Shown here: one piece after another, positions 37,890-48,359 of the stretch
How positions within the stretch are numbered: the first letter of the stretch is position 1
Layout of the letters: every line of letters begins with the position of its first letter
Origin: Ensifer adhaerens
Lineage (GTDB): Bacteria; Pseudomonadota; Alphaproteobacteria; Rhizobiales; Rhizobiaceae
Length of the DNA stretch: 64,000 bases
Direction: 5' to 3'
NCBI RefSeq assembly: GCF_002007205.1
Contig: NZ_LAZS01000006.1
Coordinates: forward strand, 434,001 to 498,000
Notes under the pieces: generated by a model
Databases searched by the model: none
Told to the model about the DNA's origin: nothing
Seen by the model: only the letters and a program-made list of their open reading frames with translations
Position numbers and translations under genes: made by a program

Positions 37890-38630
37890 TCACACAAGAT
37901 TGTTGCGCACCGCGTAGGCAATCGCTTCCGACCGCGTCCTGGTCGCGGTCTTGCGCATGACGCTGGTGATGTAGTTGTTGATGGTGTTGCGCGAAATGCC
38001 GAGGATCACTGCGATCTCTTCGCTCGTCTTGCCTTCGGCAATCCAGAACAGGCACTCGAGTTCGCGCTCCGTGAGCTCGAAGTCCCGGTCATGGCGAACT
38101 TCGGCGCGCGTGGTGAAGCTTGCCAGGTACCCCGCCAGAAGCGTGACGTCGCGCAGGTTCTCCTGCGACAGGATCACGTCATCCGGGACCAGCAGCATCA
38201 GGGAAAACCGCAGCCGTCCGACATTGAAGGTGATGGCGCAATATTCGCGACTGATGCCGCGCGGCAGTTCGATATCATCAGGCAGCGCATAAAAACAGGG
38301 CTGCAGCACGGCGAGGCACTTTTCCAGCTCGGTGGTCTTGGCATGGAGCGCGGTGATCACGCCGGAAAGCCGTCGGACGACGTCGAAGGGCCAATCGGAG
38401 CAGACGACATGGTCGAGCCCGCTGTCCTGCGAGAGATCGTAGCGTGCCAGGAGATAATGGCTCGCACCGACATATTCCGTCAGCGCCGAAAGACCACTTC
38501 CGAGACCACCCCGCCCGGCGACTTCGCCCAGTCGTCGCAAAAGCTGATCGCGCGAAAACCCGCCGCCGCGTGCGCGTGTCGGTGCCGTCGGCAAAGGCCA
38601 GACAGCAATGTCTGCTTGCGAAATGTCCAT
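37890..38630 (-). CDS. visN: LuxR-type motility regulator VisN
   Basis: VisN (246 aa) is the partner of VisR in the top-level heterodimeric activator, acting on rem and class II genes. The N-terminal domain resembles autoinducer-binding LuxR domains in layout (SHYLLARYDLSQDSGLDHVV); the HTH is at about residues 182-244 (LTERELECLFWIAEGKTSEE and ILGISRNTINNYITSVMRKT). Any signal it senses is unknown. It is the first gene of the pair and follows a long intergenic region. Confidence 0.93.
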   Translation of the reverse strand: MDISQADIAVWPLPTAPTRARGGGFSRDQLLRRLGEVAGRGGLGSGLSALTEYVGASHYLLARYDLSQDSGLDHVVCSDWPFDVVRRLSGVITALHAKTTELEKCLAVLQPCFYALPDDIELPRGISREYCAITFNVGRLRFSLMLLVPDDVILSQENLRDVTLLAGYLASFTTRAEVRHDRDFELTERELECLFWIAEGKTSEEIAVILGISRNTINNYITSVMRKTATRTRSEAIAYAVRNNLV

Positions 38631-39470
38631 GAGTTCAGCCCCTGTACCGGATCCACATCCCGGAACTGCATTTGCGCTGCCGCCGCCAACAGCCGGCCGA
38701 AGCCGATTATTACCACCAGTCGCAGATCAGGACGCGAATCAACTGCTAAAAATGTACATCGGAGCGAGAAAAAAAACATCGCCCTCTTCTGGCTATTTAC
38801 TTCGCATCGCGTGCATGTCGCGAATCGCGATCGAAACATCCCGCGAATGTCCCACCGCTGCCGCAGTATTCGTCACGGATTGGCAACATGTTGAAAGACA
38901 AAGTCTTTTCTCGCAAAGACCTGCTGTTTCCACGGCCAAGACCGGCTTGGATGCAGCGTCACAGACGGCAAAGTGGGCGATTTGATCCCAAAAAAGGACG
39001 TTTTCTCGCCGGCGCAGAATTTCGAATTCGCCAGATATTATACTTTGTTCTCACAGCTGTTGCTCAAATGCACCAGCCGATTTTCAGAGAGCGCTCATTT
39101 TACCAATATATAAATTGTGAAACTCATAGAATAAATTCTGACAGTAACGATGATATATTTTCAATAAACTCTGTATAGCGCGATTCCAGCATAGTAGATG
39201 GCAACGGGGAATGCACGTCATGCGGGCGCGCCGAATCTATAAATTAAGATATCGTTAAAATGTTACCATCCCGACATCCGGCAGGACTCAGCCGAACTCC
39301 CTTCGAAACTTGAAGCAAATTCGAAGCCAGATCAAAACCGGCAGCCAGACTCCCGCAATATTTACCCCGAACATCAAAACGCGTCGCCAGCGCAATGAGG
39401 CGCGCGGCGACAAAGAAAATCCCGCCACGAGGGCGGGATCTGCAAGACATCGCGAAGCCGTTTCCTGTTA
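38631..39470. other. Long AT-rich intergenic region upstream of visN
   Basis: About 840 bases between visN and the fliF stop. The part from about 39,000 to 39,260 is much richer in A/T than the surroundings, with runs such as TATATAAATTG. It must hold the visN promoter and, at its right end, the fliF terminator. The only plus-strand frame of note (38888-39178) has no ribosome-binding site and a composition unlike the real genes. A small RNA or long leader is possible but I have no direct evidence. Confidence 0.6.
39412..39439 (-). terminator. Rho-independent terminator of fliF / che operon
   Basis: An 8-base stem (ATCCCGCC / GGCGGGAT) with an ACGAG loop, followed on the minus strand by TTTTCTTTG. 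It lies 31 bases past the fliF stop and ends the long leftward transcript. Confidence 0.88.
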
Positions 39471-41144
39471 TCAGGCCGCCTTGTCGAGGGCCCACTTGCG
39501 CAGGATCTTGGCCGCGCGCTCTTCGCTGATCTCGACCATACGCGCCAGGCGCCGTTCCGGTCCTTCCTTGACGCGGCGGTTGAAGCCGCCGTCGTCGCCC
39601 ATGTTGAGCAGGTCGTCGGTGCTGTCGAAGCCGAAGTCCGAGCCGAAGCCTTCCATGAGGGCTCCGCCGGCGCCAGCGGTCGCCGGCGAGAAGTCCGGCA
39701 GTTCGAGGCCCGCGGCTTCGCCCTGGAGCTGGCCGGCATTGCCGCCGAGACCGAGCTGGCGAGCGAGCGGCCGCATGCCCATCCAGACGACCAGGAAGGC
39801 GACCACGATGAAGGCAAGGGCGTTGATGATGCCGCCGAGGTTGCGGGTCAGCGTCTCCATCACGCCGGGGCCGGCAACAGCCTGGTCGAGCAATTGCGTC
39901 TCGACGAAGTCCATGGCGGTCAGGGTCACGATATCGCCGCGGCTGGTGTCGAGGCCGGCGGCCGAAGCGACGATCTTCTGCATGTCAGCGAGATAGGCGT
40001 CGATCTTTGCCTGGTCGGCCGGTTCGCCGACCATCGCGGCCAGGCGGCCACGGTTGACGACGACGGCAACGGAGAGGCGCTCGACCGTGTAGCTGTTCTT
40101 GACGGTGGCGATCGTCTTGCTGTTGATCTCGTAGTTGGTCTGCTCTTCTTTTTTCTCGGCTTCGTCGCTCGACCTCGGGCCGGCGCCGCCGGTCGGAGCG
40201 GCCTGCGGAATGTTCTGCTGCACGGTCGCGGCATTGTCCGGCTGCTGCTGGCTGGACTTCTGCTCTTCCTTGGTCACACGGGTCGAGCGCTCGACGCGCG
40301 ATTCCGGATCAAAGACCGTTTCCTGGATCTGCTGCGTATCGGTGTTGAGGCGCGCCGTGACGCTGGAGCGGAAGTTGTCCATCCCCAGGAACGGGGCCAG
40401 GGCATTGTCGATCTTCTTCTCAAGCTCGGTCTGCACGTTCTGGACGACACCGAGCGACTGGTTGAGCGCGCTGTTGGCCGGATCGTCGCCGGAGGCGAGC
40501 AACTGCCCGGTCGAATCGAGCACCGTCACGTCGTCGACGTCGAGCCCCGGTACGGAAGAGGCGACGAGATGCCGGATCGAAGCGGCGGCACTGCGGCCAA
40601 CGGTGGCGCTGGCGCGGATCATGACCGAGGCGGTCGGGTTCTGGTCAGCCTTGCGGAAGCTGCCGCGCTCCGGCATCACGATGTGGACGCGGGCGGCGGC
40701 GATGCCGGAGATCTGCTGGATGGTGCGGCCGATTTCGCCTTCAAGCGCGCGCACGCGGGTCACTTCCTGCATGAAGGAGGTGAGGCCGAGCGAACCGACA
40801 TTGTCGAAGAGTTCGTAACCGGCGTTGGCGCTGCTCGGCAGGCCACGCTCGGCGAGCAGCAGGCGTGCCTTGCTGGTCATGCCAACGGGAACCTGGAGAC
40901 TGGCGCCGTCAGCCCCCACATTGAAGTCGATGTTGGCCTCCGCCAGCGCGATGCTGATCTGGGTGACATCGCTGCGTTCGAGCCCGACATAGAGCGTCTC
41001 GAACGAGGGTCTGTTGACGTAAATTCCGGCCCCGAGCACCATGCCGACCGCGACAATGCCAGCCGCCGCCAACGCGATCAGCTTGCCTTGCCCGAGACTG
41101 CTCAGGTTCTTCGTGAACGTCGAGAGTTGATCCAACAGACTCAT
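39471..41144 (-). CDS. fliF: Flagellar MS-ring protein FliF
   Basis: FliF (557 aa) builds the membrane/supramembrane ring, the foundation of the flagellum. Membrane helices lie near residues 22-45 (LIALAAAGIVAVGMVLGAGI) and 440-460 (GIINALAFIVVAFLVVWMGM). The YscJ-like periplasmic part has RVHIVMPERGSFRKADQNPT. The C-terminal tail binds FliG and ends ERAAKILRKWALDKAA, close to the known FliG-binding pattern. It is the last gene of the che region, 358 bases below cheT. Confidence 0.97.
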   Translation of the reverse strand: MSLLDQLSTFTKNLSSLGQGKLIALAAAGIVAVGMVLGAGIYVNRPSFETLYVGLERSDVTQISIALAEANIDFNVGADGASLQVPVGMTSKARLLLAERGLPSSANAGYELFDNVGSLGLTSFMQEVTRVRALEGEIGRTIQQISGIAAARVHIVMPERGSFRKADQNPTASVMIRASATVGRSAAASIRHLVASSVPGLDVDDVTVLDSTGQLLASGDDPANSALNQSLGVVQNVQTELEKKIDNALAPFLGMDNFRSSVTARLNTDTQQIQETVFDPESRVERSTRVTKEEQKSSQQQPDNAATVQQNIPQAAPTGGAGPRSSDEAEKKEEQTNYEINSKTIATVKNSYTVERLSVAVVVNRGRLAAMVGEPADQAKIDAYLADMQKIVASAAGLDTSRGDIVTLTAMDFVETQLLDQAVAGPGVMETLTRNLGGIINALAFIVVAFLVVWMGMRPLARQLGLGGNAGQLQGEAAGLELPDFSPATAGAGGALMEGFGSDFGFDSTDDLLNMGDDGGFNRRVKEGPERRLARMVEISEERAAKILRKWALDKAA

Positions 41145-41502
41145 TCTGTTTCCGCACCCAGTATCGCAAGGTCAACGGGCCGATCATCGGCCGAGCGCCC
41201 TGCGCAGTTCCAACATTCGGGTTTTCTGGGTATCGACATGCCGAGTATCGACTTCCAATGCGCGCGAATCCACCAGTCCCGATCCGGACCGTAGGAAACG
41301 AAACTTGCGCGAACTTGGCCAGATGAGCCCAACAGGAGCGCCGGAGGCTTCGCCGCAGAACTTATCCACCGGCGCGAAACGGGCTGGGCGGCGCGACCAA
41401 ACCGACGCGCCAAGCCGCGGCCGCATCGAGATGCGGCGTATCAACAAACTGATTTTACAGCGATAATTTCAGACTTGCGGTCGGGAACGCACTTTGCGAG
41501 CG
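41145..41502. other. Intergenic region between cheT and fliF
   Basis: About 360 bases with no credible gene. It may hold a separate fliF promoter. I saw no strong hairpin here, so read-through from the che operon into fliF is likely. Confidence 0.55.
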
Positions 41503-41895
41503 TCAGAACGCTTCGAAATCGCCGGCCGCCTTCGTCAGCGGCTGCGAGTGGCCGTGGCGCAACATGCCGTTGCCAAGTGCCTTTTTCATGTCGGCAAGCT
41601 TCACCAGGTTGACGGCGGTGGTGACGTCGACCATCCAGGCGTCCGGGATCGACGCGGTAATCGTGTCGATGAATTCGGCAAGCCCGCGGGTCTTCTGCAC
41701 GGCCAGGTCGATGCCCTGCAGCACCATCATCTTGTCGGGGTTCGCAAGCGCATCGGCGCCCTCGTCGCCGGCGAGCTGTGGCTCGATCCGCTCGATCAGA
41801 TAGGCGACGTCATGCAGTTCTGTGACAATGCGCATCAGCACTTCGGGGAGCGCTTCTTCCACGTGCGGCATGTGGCCCTTGTAGTCGGTCTGCAT
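41503..41895 (-). CDS. cheT: CheY-P phosphatase CheT
   Basis: CheT (130 aa) is encoded at the end of the S. meliloti che operon and is a CheZ-like phosphatase for response regulators. The key CheZ-type pattern DxxxQ is present at D63 and Q67 (GIDLAVQKTRGLAEF) on a helix. The remainder is helical with a variable, acidic loop at residues 40-55. It lies 73 bases below cheD. Known function comes from the S. meliloti protein; target specificity here is inferred. Confidence 0.88.
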   Translation of the reverse strand: MQTDYKGHMPHVEEALPEVLMRIVTELHDVAYLIERIEPQLAGDEGADALANPDKMMVLQGIDLAVQKTRGLAEFIDTITASIPDAWMVDVTTAVNLVKLADMKKALGNGMLRHGHSQPLTKAAGDFEAF

Positions 41896-41968
41896 CGGTA
41901 TGTCTCACGTGGCTCGGGGCTTCGGTAGAAGTCGTAGTTCAGGCCTGCGAGGCGCCTGCCTCGCAGGG

Positions 41969-42523
41969 TCAGAAGAATTCGATGGAGCTTTCGGCCGGCT
42001 TCGGCGCGACGATCGGGCGTTCCTCCATCTGCACCGTGCGCTGGGTCTCGACGCCGGTCAGGGCATATTGCCGGGCGCGACCGCTGGACGGCCAGTATTC
42101 GAGCTTGCGGCCGTGCTCGCCGCCGGTGCTCTCGCCGACGATGCGGATACCCTCGTCGAGCAGGAACTGGCGCGCGAAGGCGGCGTTCTGCTCGCCGACA
42201 TTGGAGAAGCGCGCGATCGTCTTGGCGCCGCCAAAGATCTTGGCTTCAAGACGGTCTCGCCGAGCACCCTGCTTGAGGAGGCCGTTGATGAGCAACTCCA
42301 TGAGGTGGACCCCGTAGCGGGTCGCATCGCCGCCGGAGATGGGCGACGTCGCGGAACCGGGCAGCAGAAAGTGGTTCATGCCGCCGACGCCGACCACGGG
42401 ATCGCGCATGCAGGCTGCCACGCAGGAACCGAGAATGGTCGACAGCACGATGTTCGGATCGTTGAAGACCTTGTACTCGCCCTGGATGACATGCACGCGC
42501 TTGCCGGCGGATTCCATGTTCAT
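41969..42523 (-). CDS. cheD: Chemoreceptor glutamine deamidase CheD
   Basis: CheD (184 aa) deamidates glutamines in chemoreceptors. The active-site motif is present: the catalytic Cys in [15 protein letters not shown] and the His in [10 protein letters not shown]. Thr in [16 protein letters not shown]-like following helix fits too. It overlaps cheY2 by 4 bases. Confidence 0.95.
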   Translation of the reverse strand: MNMESAGKRVHVIQGEYKVFNDPNIVLSTILGSCVAACMRDPVVGVGGMNHFLLPGSATSPISGGDATRYGVHLMELLINGLLKQGARRDRLEAKIFGGAKTIARFSNVGEQNAAFARQFLLDEGIRIVGESTGGEHGRKLEYWPSSGRARQYALTGVETQRTVQMEERPIVAPKPAESSIEFF

Positions 42524-42909
42524 TTGAGCGCCCCGAACACGGCTTCGATCGCAGCCTTCATCTTTTCGATGGTGAAGGGCTTGGCGAGAACATTGTTGGC
42601 ACCAAGCGCCGCCGCCTTCTGAACCAGCGCACGATCGCCCTGGGCCGTCAGGATGATGAAGGCCGCCTTCTTCGTCGCCGGGTTGGAGCGGACCGCCTGC
42701 AGCAGGCCAAGGCCGTCCATCTTCGGCATGTTGAAGTCGGAGATCACCAGGTGGTGCGGGTTCTGGGCCATGATCTTCATGCCCTGCTCCCCATCACCGG
42801 CAGCGGTGATCTGCTTGAAGCCGAGCTGCTGCAGGGCATCACCCAGGAGTAGGCGGCTCGTCACCTGATCGTCGACGATCAGAACTTTGATTTTTTCGGC
42901 GATGGACAT
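42520..42909 (-). CDS. cheY2: Response regulator CheY2 (motor)
   Basis: CheY2 (129 aa) is a stand-alone receiver. The acidic pair D13/D14 (IVDD), phosphoacceptor D58 ([11 protein letters not shown]) and K110 (AKPF) are all in place, as is the Thr/Ala pair of beta-4 (ILTAQ). In S. meliloti CheY2-P binds the motor and slows rotation. Position in the operon between cheB and cheD identifies it as CheY2. It overlaps both neighbours. Confidence 0.95.
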   Translation of the reverse strand: MSIAEKIKVLIVDDQVTSRLLLGDALQQLGFKQITAAGDGEQGMKIMAQNPHHLVISDFNMPKMDGLGLLQAVRSNPATKKAAFIILTAQGDRALVQKAAALGANNVLAKPFTIEKMKAAIEAVFGALK

Positions 42910-43967
42910 TATTCGCTTCCTTCCTTGCGGAGCGCCGCTGCTTTCAGGACCTCCTCCCCGATGGAGCCGAGGGGGAGCTGGGTTTCAACGGCGCCCAATT
43001 CATAGGCGACTCTCGGCATGCCGTAGACGACACATGTCTTTTCGTTCTGGCCGAAGGTCTTTGCTCCGGCATGCCGCATTTTCAGAAGACCGGAGGCGCC
43101 GTCGCGCCCCATGCCGGTCAGAATGACACCGATCGCATTGCGGCCGGCGAGCTCAGCGACGGAATCGAACAGCACATCCACCGAAGGGCGATGGCCGTTG
43201 ACCGGATCGCGGTCGACCAGGCGGCAGCAGGGTGCCGTCGCGTTGGCGACCTGCAGGTGACGCTCGCCGCCGGGCGCCAGGTAGACCTTGCCGATTTCGA
43301 GCCGCGCACCGTCCGTCGCCTCCTGCACCGTCGGCGCGCAGAGGCGGTTCAGCCGCTCCGCGAAGCTCTTGGTGAAGGTGTGCGGCATGTGCTGCGTGAT
43401 GACCGTCGGCGGGCAATTGGCCGGGAACTTCTGCAGCACCGTGATCAGGGCTTCGACGCCGCCGGTCGAGGCGCCGATGGCGATGATCTTGCGGCCGGCC
43501 CGGTACTCGGACGCCGTATTCGCATTGGCCGGAGCCGGCGCCGCGACCTTATTGCCGGTGATGATGAACTTGCGCTGCGAGCGAGCGGCCGCCTTTACCT
43601 TGTCGACGAGGCCGGCAAAGGGATGCGGGTCGCCCGGATGCGGCTTGCCGACGCAATCGAAGGCGCCGATCTCGAGTGCTGCGATCGTCGCTTCAGCGCC
43701 CTTGTGGGTCAGCGTCGAGACCATGATGACCGGCATGGGCCTGAGCCGCATGATCTTGTCGAGGAATTCGAGGCCGTTCATGTTCGGCATTTCGATGTCG
43801 AGGGTGATGACGTCAGGGTCGAGCTGCTTGATCGCCTGGCGCGCTTCCATGGCGTCGGCCGCCTGGCCGACGACGGTCACATCGGGATCGGCGTTCAGGA
43901 CAGCGGTAATCAGGCCACGCATGGTGGCGGAGTCGTCAACGACGAGAACACGAGCGGGAGCGGTCAT
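42909..43967 (-). CDS. cheB: Chemoreceptor methylesterase CheB
   Basis: CheB (352 aa) removes methyl groups from receptors when phosphorylated. The receiver domain is at residues 1-120 ([20 protein letters not shown]; phosphoacceptor Asp in [13 protein letters not shown]) and the esterase at 165-345. Catalytic Ser lies in [12 protein letters not shown], His in ITQHMPHTF, and Asp in [10 protein letters not shown]. The ATG at 43967 overlaps the cheR stop by 4 bases; an open frame continues upstream to 44195 but is the shadow of cheR. Confidence 0.96.
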   Translation of the reverse strand: MTAPARVLVVDDSATMRGLITAVLNADPDVTVVGQAADAMEARQAIKQLDPDVITLDIEMPNMNGLEFLDKIMRLRPMPVIMVSTLTHKGAEATIAALEIGAFDCVGKPHPGDPHPFAGLVDKVKAAARSQRKFIITGNKVAAPAPANANTASEYRAGRKIIAIGASTGGVEALITVLQKFPANCPPTVITQHMPHTFTKSFAERLNRLCAPTVQEATDGARLEIGKVYLAPGGERHLQVANATAPCCRLVDRDPVNGHRPSVDVLFDSVAELAGRNAIGVILTGMGRDGASGLLKMRHAGAKTFGQNEKTCVVYGMPRVAYELGAVETQLPLGSIGEEVLKAAALRKEGSE

Positions 43968-44872
43968 GCCCGTCCTCCATGAAACTTGCCGGTATGGCGG
44001 TAGGTGGTGATGCCGATATTGTCGAAGTGCGACTTGGCGTCGCCAGACACGCGCTCGGAATGGCCGATATAAAGATGACCGTCGGTGTTGAGCATGCCGG
44101 CGAAGCGCGACCAGATCTTCATCTGCGTCGGCTCGTCGAAATAGATCACGACGTTGCGGCAGAAGATGACGTCGAACGGCCCCTTGAACGGCCATTGCGC
44201 CATCAGGTTCAGCTCGTTGAAGGTGATCAGCCGCTTGACGCGATCATCGACCTGCCACTTGAAGCGGCCGCCGGCATTGACCTCCGAGAAGTATTGCTTG
44301 CGCATTGCCGGGTTGACGGTTTCGAGCGCGGTCGCGTCGTAGGCCCCGGCGCGGGCGAGCGCCAGGATCTTCGGGTCGATATCGGTCGCCAGGATGCGGA
44401 AGTCGTAGTCGGCCGCATTCGGCAGCAGCGACAGAACCGTCAGCGCGATCGAATAGGGTTCCTGGCCATCGGAACAGGCGGCCGACCAGATGCGCACCCG
44501 GCCACCGGCCTTGGCACGCGCGATCAGTTCCGGCAGCACATCGGTCTTCAGATGCTCAAAATGATGGTTCTCGCGGAAGAACCGCGTGAAGTTGGTCGTC
44601 AGGTGTGAAAGCATGTCACGCCGCGCGGCAGCACCGGCGGGCGAAGAGACCAGCTGGCAATACTCGCGGAAGCCCTTGAGCCCGAGATTGCGGATATGCT
44701 TCGACAGGCGCGAATAGACGAGCGATGCCTTGGTCTCGTTGAGATAGATGCCGGCATCCGCATAGATCATCGCGGCGATCTCGGTGAGATCACGACGGGT
44801 TAGCGGATACTCGCCGCTCGCCAGGCATTCGTCCGGCGACAGTTTCTGTTCGAAGGCGACCTGGTTCCTCAT
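43964..44872 (-). CDS. cheR: Chemoreceptor methyltransferase CheR
   Basis: CheR (302 aa) methylates receptor glutamates using S-adenosylmethionine. The N-terminal helical domain (residues 1-95) precedes the SAM fold, where [20 protein letters not shown] is the nucleotide-binding loop and [20 protein letters not shown] the later motif. The ATG at 44872 overlaps the cheW stop by 4 bases and gives the normal length. Confidence 0.96.
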   Translation of the reverse strand: MRNQVAFEQKLSPDECLASGEYPLTRRDLTEIAAMIYADAGIYLNETKASLVYSRLSKHIRNLGLKGFREYCQLVSSPAGAAARRDMLSHLTTNFTRFFRENHHFEHLKTDVLPELIARAKAGGRVRIWSAACSDGQEPYSIALTVLSLLPNAADYDFRILATDIDPKILALARAGAYDATALETVNPAMRKQYFSEVNAGGRFKWQVDDRVKRLITFNELNLMAQWPFKGPFDVIFCRNVVIYFDEPTQMKIWSRFAGMLNTDGHLYIGHSERVSGDAKSHFDNIGITTYRHTGKFHGGRA

Positions 44873-45345
44873 GCGGCTTCCCTTTCTTCCTGCGGGAAGA
44901 TCGCTTCCAGCTCGATGAGGCAGATCATCCGGCCTTCGATCGCGAGCACGCCACGGGCAAAGCTCTTTTCGAACTCGGACGAGATGACGTCGGGCGTCGG
45001 CTGGATCTTGTCGTCGGTGATCGTCAGGATGTCGGAGACGGCATCCACCAGAAGGCCGACGACCTGGCTTTTCACCTGGGCGACGATGATGACGTGGCGC
45101 ACGGTCGGTTCGGCCGGCTTCATGCCGAGCCGGGCCGAAAGATCGACGATCGGCAGCACGGCACCGCGCAGATTGATCACGCCGAGCACGTAAGGTGGCG
45201 CATGCGGCATCGATGTCGCAGGCGTCCAGCCACGGATCTCGCGCACCTGCATGATGTTTACGCAGAATTCCTGATCCCCGACGCGGAAAGCGATCAGCTC
45301 CCGTCCGTCCGTCGTCAGATTTTTTGCGGCATAGGTCATTGTCAT
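44869..45345 (-). CDS. cheW: Chemotaxis coupling protein CheW
   Basis: CheW (158 aa) couples receptors to CheA. It is a single SH3-like CheW domain ([20 protein letters not shown], then [20 protein letters not shown]). It shares one base with the cheA stop and overlaps cheR by 4, in a tightly coupled operon. Confidence 0.97.
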   Translation of the reverse strand: MTMTYAAKNLTTDGRELIAFRVGDQEFCVNIMQVREIRGWTPATSMPHAPPYVLGVINLRGAVLPIVDLSARLGMKPAEPTVRHVIIVAQVKSQVVGLLVDAVSDILTITDDKIQPTPDVISSEFEKSFARGVLAIEGRMICLIELEAIFPQEEREAA

Positions 45346-47636
45346 TATCCGGCAGCAGCAAGTGACATTTCAGGCTTCAGCGAATGCCCGCGCGAGGCGG
45401 CGACGATCGCATCGACGTCGAGGATGAGCGCGACGCGCCCGTCGCCGAGAATGGTCGCGGCGGCGATGCCCGGCACGTGCGTGTAGTTGGCCTCGAGGCT
45501 CTTGATCACCACCTGGCGCTGCCCCTGGATCGCATCGACCATCAGCGCACGCTGGCCGCCACCTTCCGATTCGACGAGCAGGGCGACGCCTTCGACCGGG
45601 TTCGCCTGGATGGCACGGAAGTTGAGGATCCGGCCGACGTCGACGAGCGGGCAGAAGGAGTTGCGGATCGAGATCAGCCGCTGGTTGGAGCCGAAGGAAT
45701 GGATCGCTGCGGCTTCCGGCTGCAAGGTCTCGACGATTGCCGTCAGCGGCACCACCAGTGTCTGGTTGGCGACGGTGACGACCATGCCGTCGAGCACGGC
45801 GAGCGTCAGCGGCAGGCTCATGGTGAAGACCGAGCCGTGGCCCGGCTTCGAGGAGATGTTGATGCGACCGCCGAGCGCCTGGATCGAACGCTTGACCACG
45901 TCCATGCCAACGCCGCGGCCGGAAATGTCGGAGATCTTGTCCGCCGTCGAGAAGCCGGCGTGGAAGATCAGGTTGTCGATCTCTTCGTCCGAAAGATTGG
46001 CGTCGGCGGTGATCAGATCGTTGTCGATCGCCTTCTGGCGCACCTTCTCGCGGTTGATGCCGGCGCCGTCGTCGGCAAGCTCGATGACGATGCGACCGGA
46101 ACGGTGCTTGGCCGTCAGGCGCACCGTGCCTTCGGCGCTCTTGCCGGCGGCAAGGCGCTTCTCCGGCGTTTCGAGACCGTGGTCGACGGCGTTGCGGATC
46201 ATGTGGGTCAGCGGCTCGGCAAGCTTGTCGATGACCGTCTTGTCGACTTCGGTGTTCTCGCCTTCAGTGATCAGGCGAACCGACTTGCCGGTCATGTCGG
46301 CGATTTCGCGGACGATACGCGACATGCGCTGGAACACCGGCTTCACCGGCTGCGCACGGATCGCCATCACCGAATCCTGGATCTCGCGGGTGAGCTGCTG
46401 CAGCTCTTCGAGGCCCATATTGATCGAGGACGTGCCGTTGTTGTCGTTTTCGACGACGCTCTGCGAGAGCATCGCCTGGTTGATGACCAGTTCGCCGACA
46501 AGGTTGATCAGGCGATCGACACGATCGAGATCGACGCGGATGGTCGGCGTTGCAGCCGATGCGGCAGCCTGTTGCGCGGCAGCGCTCTGGGCGGCGGCAC
46601 TGGCTGCCGCCGGCGCCGGCTTCTCGGCCGGTGTGCGAGCGGCGGACTGCGCCATCTGCAGCACGTTGCTGGCCGTCCCCGCGGCGGAAACCGCAGCGTC
46701 GCGATCCTGCCGCCGGGAGGCGAGCTGTTCTTCTTCCTCGACGACACCGACCAATACCGCCGGCTCATCATCCAGGATCGACAGATCAAAGGGCACCGGC
46801 TGCATCGGCAGCTCTTCGCCCGACTGCGTAGCCTCGTCCTCGACCAGGGAAATCTCCAGGTCGCAATCCCACTCGGCAAATTCGAAGACGGTGCGGATCG
46901 CGTCCTCGCCCTTGTCGGTCTTGAGCGAGATCTTCCAGAAGAAGTAGGCACTCTCCGGGCTCAAGCGATCGAGCGTCGGCAATGCGCCCATGTCGCAATG
47001 GATGCTCATCTCGCCAAGGCGGGAGAGGTCGCGCAGAAGCAGCGTTGCCTCGTTGCCCTTGGCATAGAGATCGGACTTCGGCTTGAAGACGATCTCGTAG
47101 ACGGGCATGTCCATCAGCGGCTCTTCGGCCGCATCGAAGTCGTCGAAGGAAAAGGCGACCGGCTGGAAGCCTTCGTCGTTGACCGGCGGCGGGGCCACGA
47201 CCGCGACGGGCTTGGCGACCGGCTCAACCGCTGCTGCGGAAGCCTGCGGCACTTCGCCGTTTGCGAGCGCCTCGAGCTCCTTGATGAGCTGGCGGCTGCG
47301 GGCCTCGTCGACGCTGCCGCCGTCGCGGGCGGCATTGGTGAGGTCAGCCAAGACGTCGGCCGACTTCAGCATCACCTTCAGCACTTCCGGTCCGGGATCG
47401 AGCCGGTTGGAACGAACGCAATCAAGGGTCGTCTCGAACACATGCGCGAACGAGACGAGGTCGTCGAGCCCGAAGGCGCCGGCGCCACCCTTGATGGAGT
47501 GCACCGCACGGAAAACGGCATTGACCGTTTCCGGGTCGCGGTCGCCATCATTGAGCTTCAGCAGACCCGATTCCAGTTCGGCGAGCTGCTCCTCGCATTC
47601 CTGGAAGAAGATCTCTTTGATTTCGTTCATATCCAT
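45345..47636 (-). CDS. cheA: Chemotaxis histidine kinase CheA
   Basis: CheA (763 aa) is the central chemotaxis kinase. Domains in order: HPt P1 with phosphorylated His46 ([15 protein letters not shown]), response-regulator-binding P2 (about 180-280), an Ala/Gln-rich linker (315-360), dimerisation P3 (365-430), ATPase P4 ([42 protein letters not shown]) and CheW-like P5 (610-750). It passes phosphate to CheY1, CheY2 and CheB. In S. meliloti CheS binds the P2 region. It starts 19 bases after cheY1. Confidence 0.97.
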   Translation of the reverse strand: MDMNEIKEIFFQECEEQLAELESGLLKLNDGDRDPETVNAVFRAVHSIKGGAGAFGLDDLVSFAHVFETTLDCVRSNRLDPGPEVLKVMLKSADVLADLTNAARDGGSVDEARSRQLIKELEALANGEVPQASAAAVEPVAKPVAVVAPPPVNDEGFQPVAFSFDDFDAAEEPLMDMPVYEIVFKPKSDLYAKGNEATLLLRDLSRLGEMSIHCDMGALPTLDRLSPESAYFFWKISLKTDKGEDAIRTVFEFAEWDCDLEISLVEDEATQSGEELPMQPVPFDLSILDDEPAVLVGVVEEEEQLASRRQDRDAAVSAAGTASNVLQMAQSAARTPAEKPAPAAASAAAQSAAAQQAAASAATPTIRVDLDRVDRLINLVGELVINQAMLSQSVVENDNNGTSSINMGLEELQQLTREIQDSVMAIRAQPVKPVFQRMSRIVREIADMTGKSVRLITEGENTEVDKTVIDKLAEPLTHMIRNAVDHGLETPEKRLAAGKSAEGTVRLTAKHRSGRIVIELADDGAGINREKVRQKAIDNDLITADANLSDEEIDNLIFHAGFSTADKISDISGRGVGMDVVKRSIQALGGRINISSKPGHGSVFTMSLPLTLAVLDGMVVTVANQTLVVPLTAIVETLQPEAAAIHSFGSNQRLISIRNSFCPLVDVGRILNFRAIQANPVEGVALLVESEGGGQRALMVDAIQGQRQVVIKSLEANYTHVPGIAAATILGDGRVALILDVDAIVAASRGHSLKPEMSLAAAG

Positions 47637-47655
47637 TGGAGGCTATCCCCGGACT

Positions 47656-48021
47656 TCAGGCCGTTACGCGCTCGATTGCATCGATGAGTTTGGTGGGGTC
47701 GAACGGCTTGACGATCCAGCCCGTTGCTCCCGCCTGGCGTGCGCGGTTCTTCTTTTCCGCGTCGCTTTCGGTGGTCAGCACCAGGATCGGAATGGCGCGG
47801 TAGCGATCGTTCTTGCGCACGCCTTCGATGAAGCCGAAACCGTCGAGACGCGGCATGTTGATGTCGGTGACGATCACGTCGGGATTGGCTTCCTCAAGGA
47901 CCTCAAGGCCCTCGACGCCGTCCTCGGCCTGGATCGTTTCGAAACCGGCATTGTTCAACGTGACCAGCAGCATGTTTCGGATCGTCCGAGAGTCGTCGAC
48001 CGTCAGAACTCGCTTCTTCAT
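47656..48021 (-). CDS. cheY1: Response regulator CheY1 (phosphate sink)
   Basis: CheY1 (121 aa) is a receiver-only protein. Residues D9, D10, phosphoacceptor D53 (VTDINMPRLDG) and K105 (VKPF) are present. In S. meliloti it does not drive the motor but drains phosphate from CheY2-P back through CheA, replacing CheZ. Its place between cheS and cheA identifies it. Confidence 0.95.
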   Translation of the reverse strand: MKKRVLTVDDSRTIRNMLLVTLNNAGFETIQAEDGVEGLEVLEEANPDVIVTDINMPRLDGFGFIEGVRKNDRYRAIPILVLTTESDAEKKNRARQAGATGWIVKPFDPTKLIDAIERVTA

Positions 48022-48024
48022 TTC

Positions 48025-48318
48025 TCAAATCTCCTTTGCCACCAGGTGGTCGATCTCGACCCCGATGAGCTGTGTCGTTTTCTCGAAAGCGTCCGACACC
48101 TTGCTGAAGGTGAAAGACAAATGATCCTCTTCCCAGGTCTTGGCGCCGGCCATCAGCACCTGAACACAAAGCGTGCCGACCCGCTCGACCGCGGAAGCGT
48201 CGATCACGATGTCGCTGCCCTTGAGCGCGAGCAGCTTCTCGTGCAGTGCCGTCGCCTCGTTCAGGTCCAAAACCGGAGCGAGGCTGAGCGTCTTCTGAGC
48301 GGTCTTCTTGCTGGCCAT
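48025..48318 (-). CDS. cheS: CheA-binding sink accessory CheS (STAS-like)
   Basis: CheS is a 97-residue protein in S. meliloti that binds CheA and speeds dephosphorylation of CheY1-P; this one is also 97 aa and in the same place. The fold looks like a STAS domain (LALKGSDIVIDASAVERVGT, followed by a helix with LCVQVLMAGAKTW). The serine that anti-sigma antagonists use for phosphorylation is not apparent: the loop reads ERVGTLCVQ. It starts 41 bases after the icpA stop. Confidence 0.9.
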   Translation of the reverse strand: MASKKTAQKTLSLAPVLDLNEATALHEKLLALKGSDIVIDASAVERVGTLCVQVLMAGAKTWEEDHLSFTFSKVSDAFEKTTQLIGVEIDHLVAKEI

Positions 48319-48359
48319 TCCTGTCTTCCTCGACTGCTAACTCTCTACTGCCCTTGAAA

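Noticed and set aside
38888-39178. Plus-strand 96-codon frame upstream of visN
   Set aside because: No ribosome-binding site, AT-rich tail and no domain; treated as part of the intergenic region.
45384-47687. Long plus-strand frame (767 codons) opposite cheA
   Set aside because: Exact antisense of cheA codons; composition is typical of a shadow frame.
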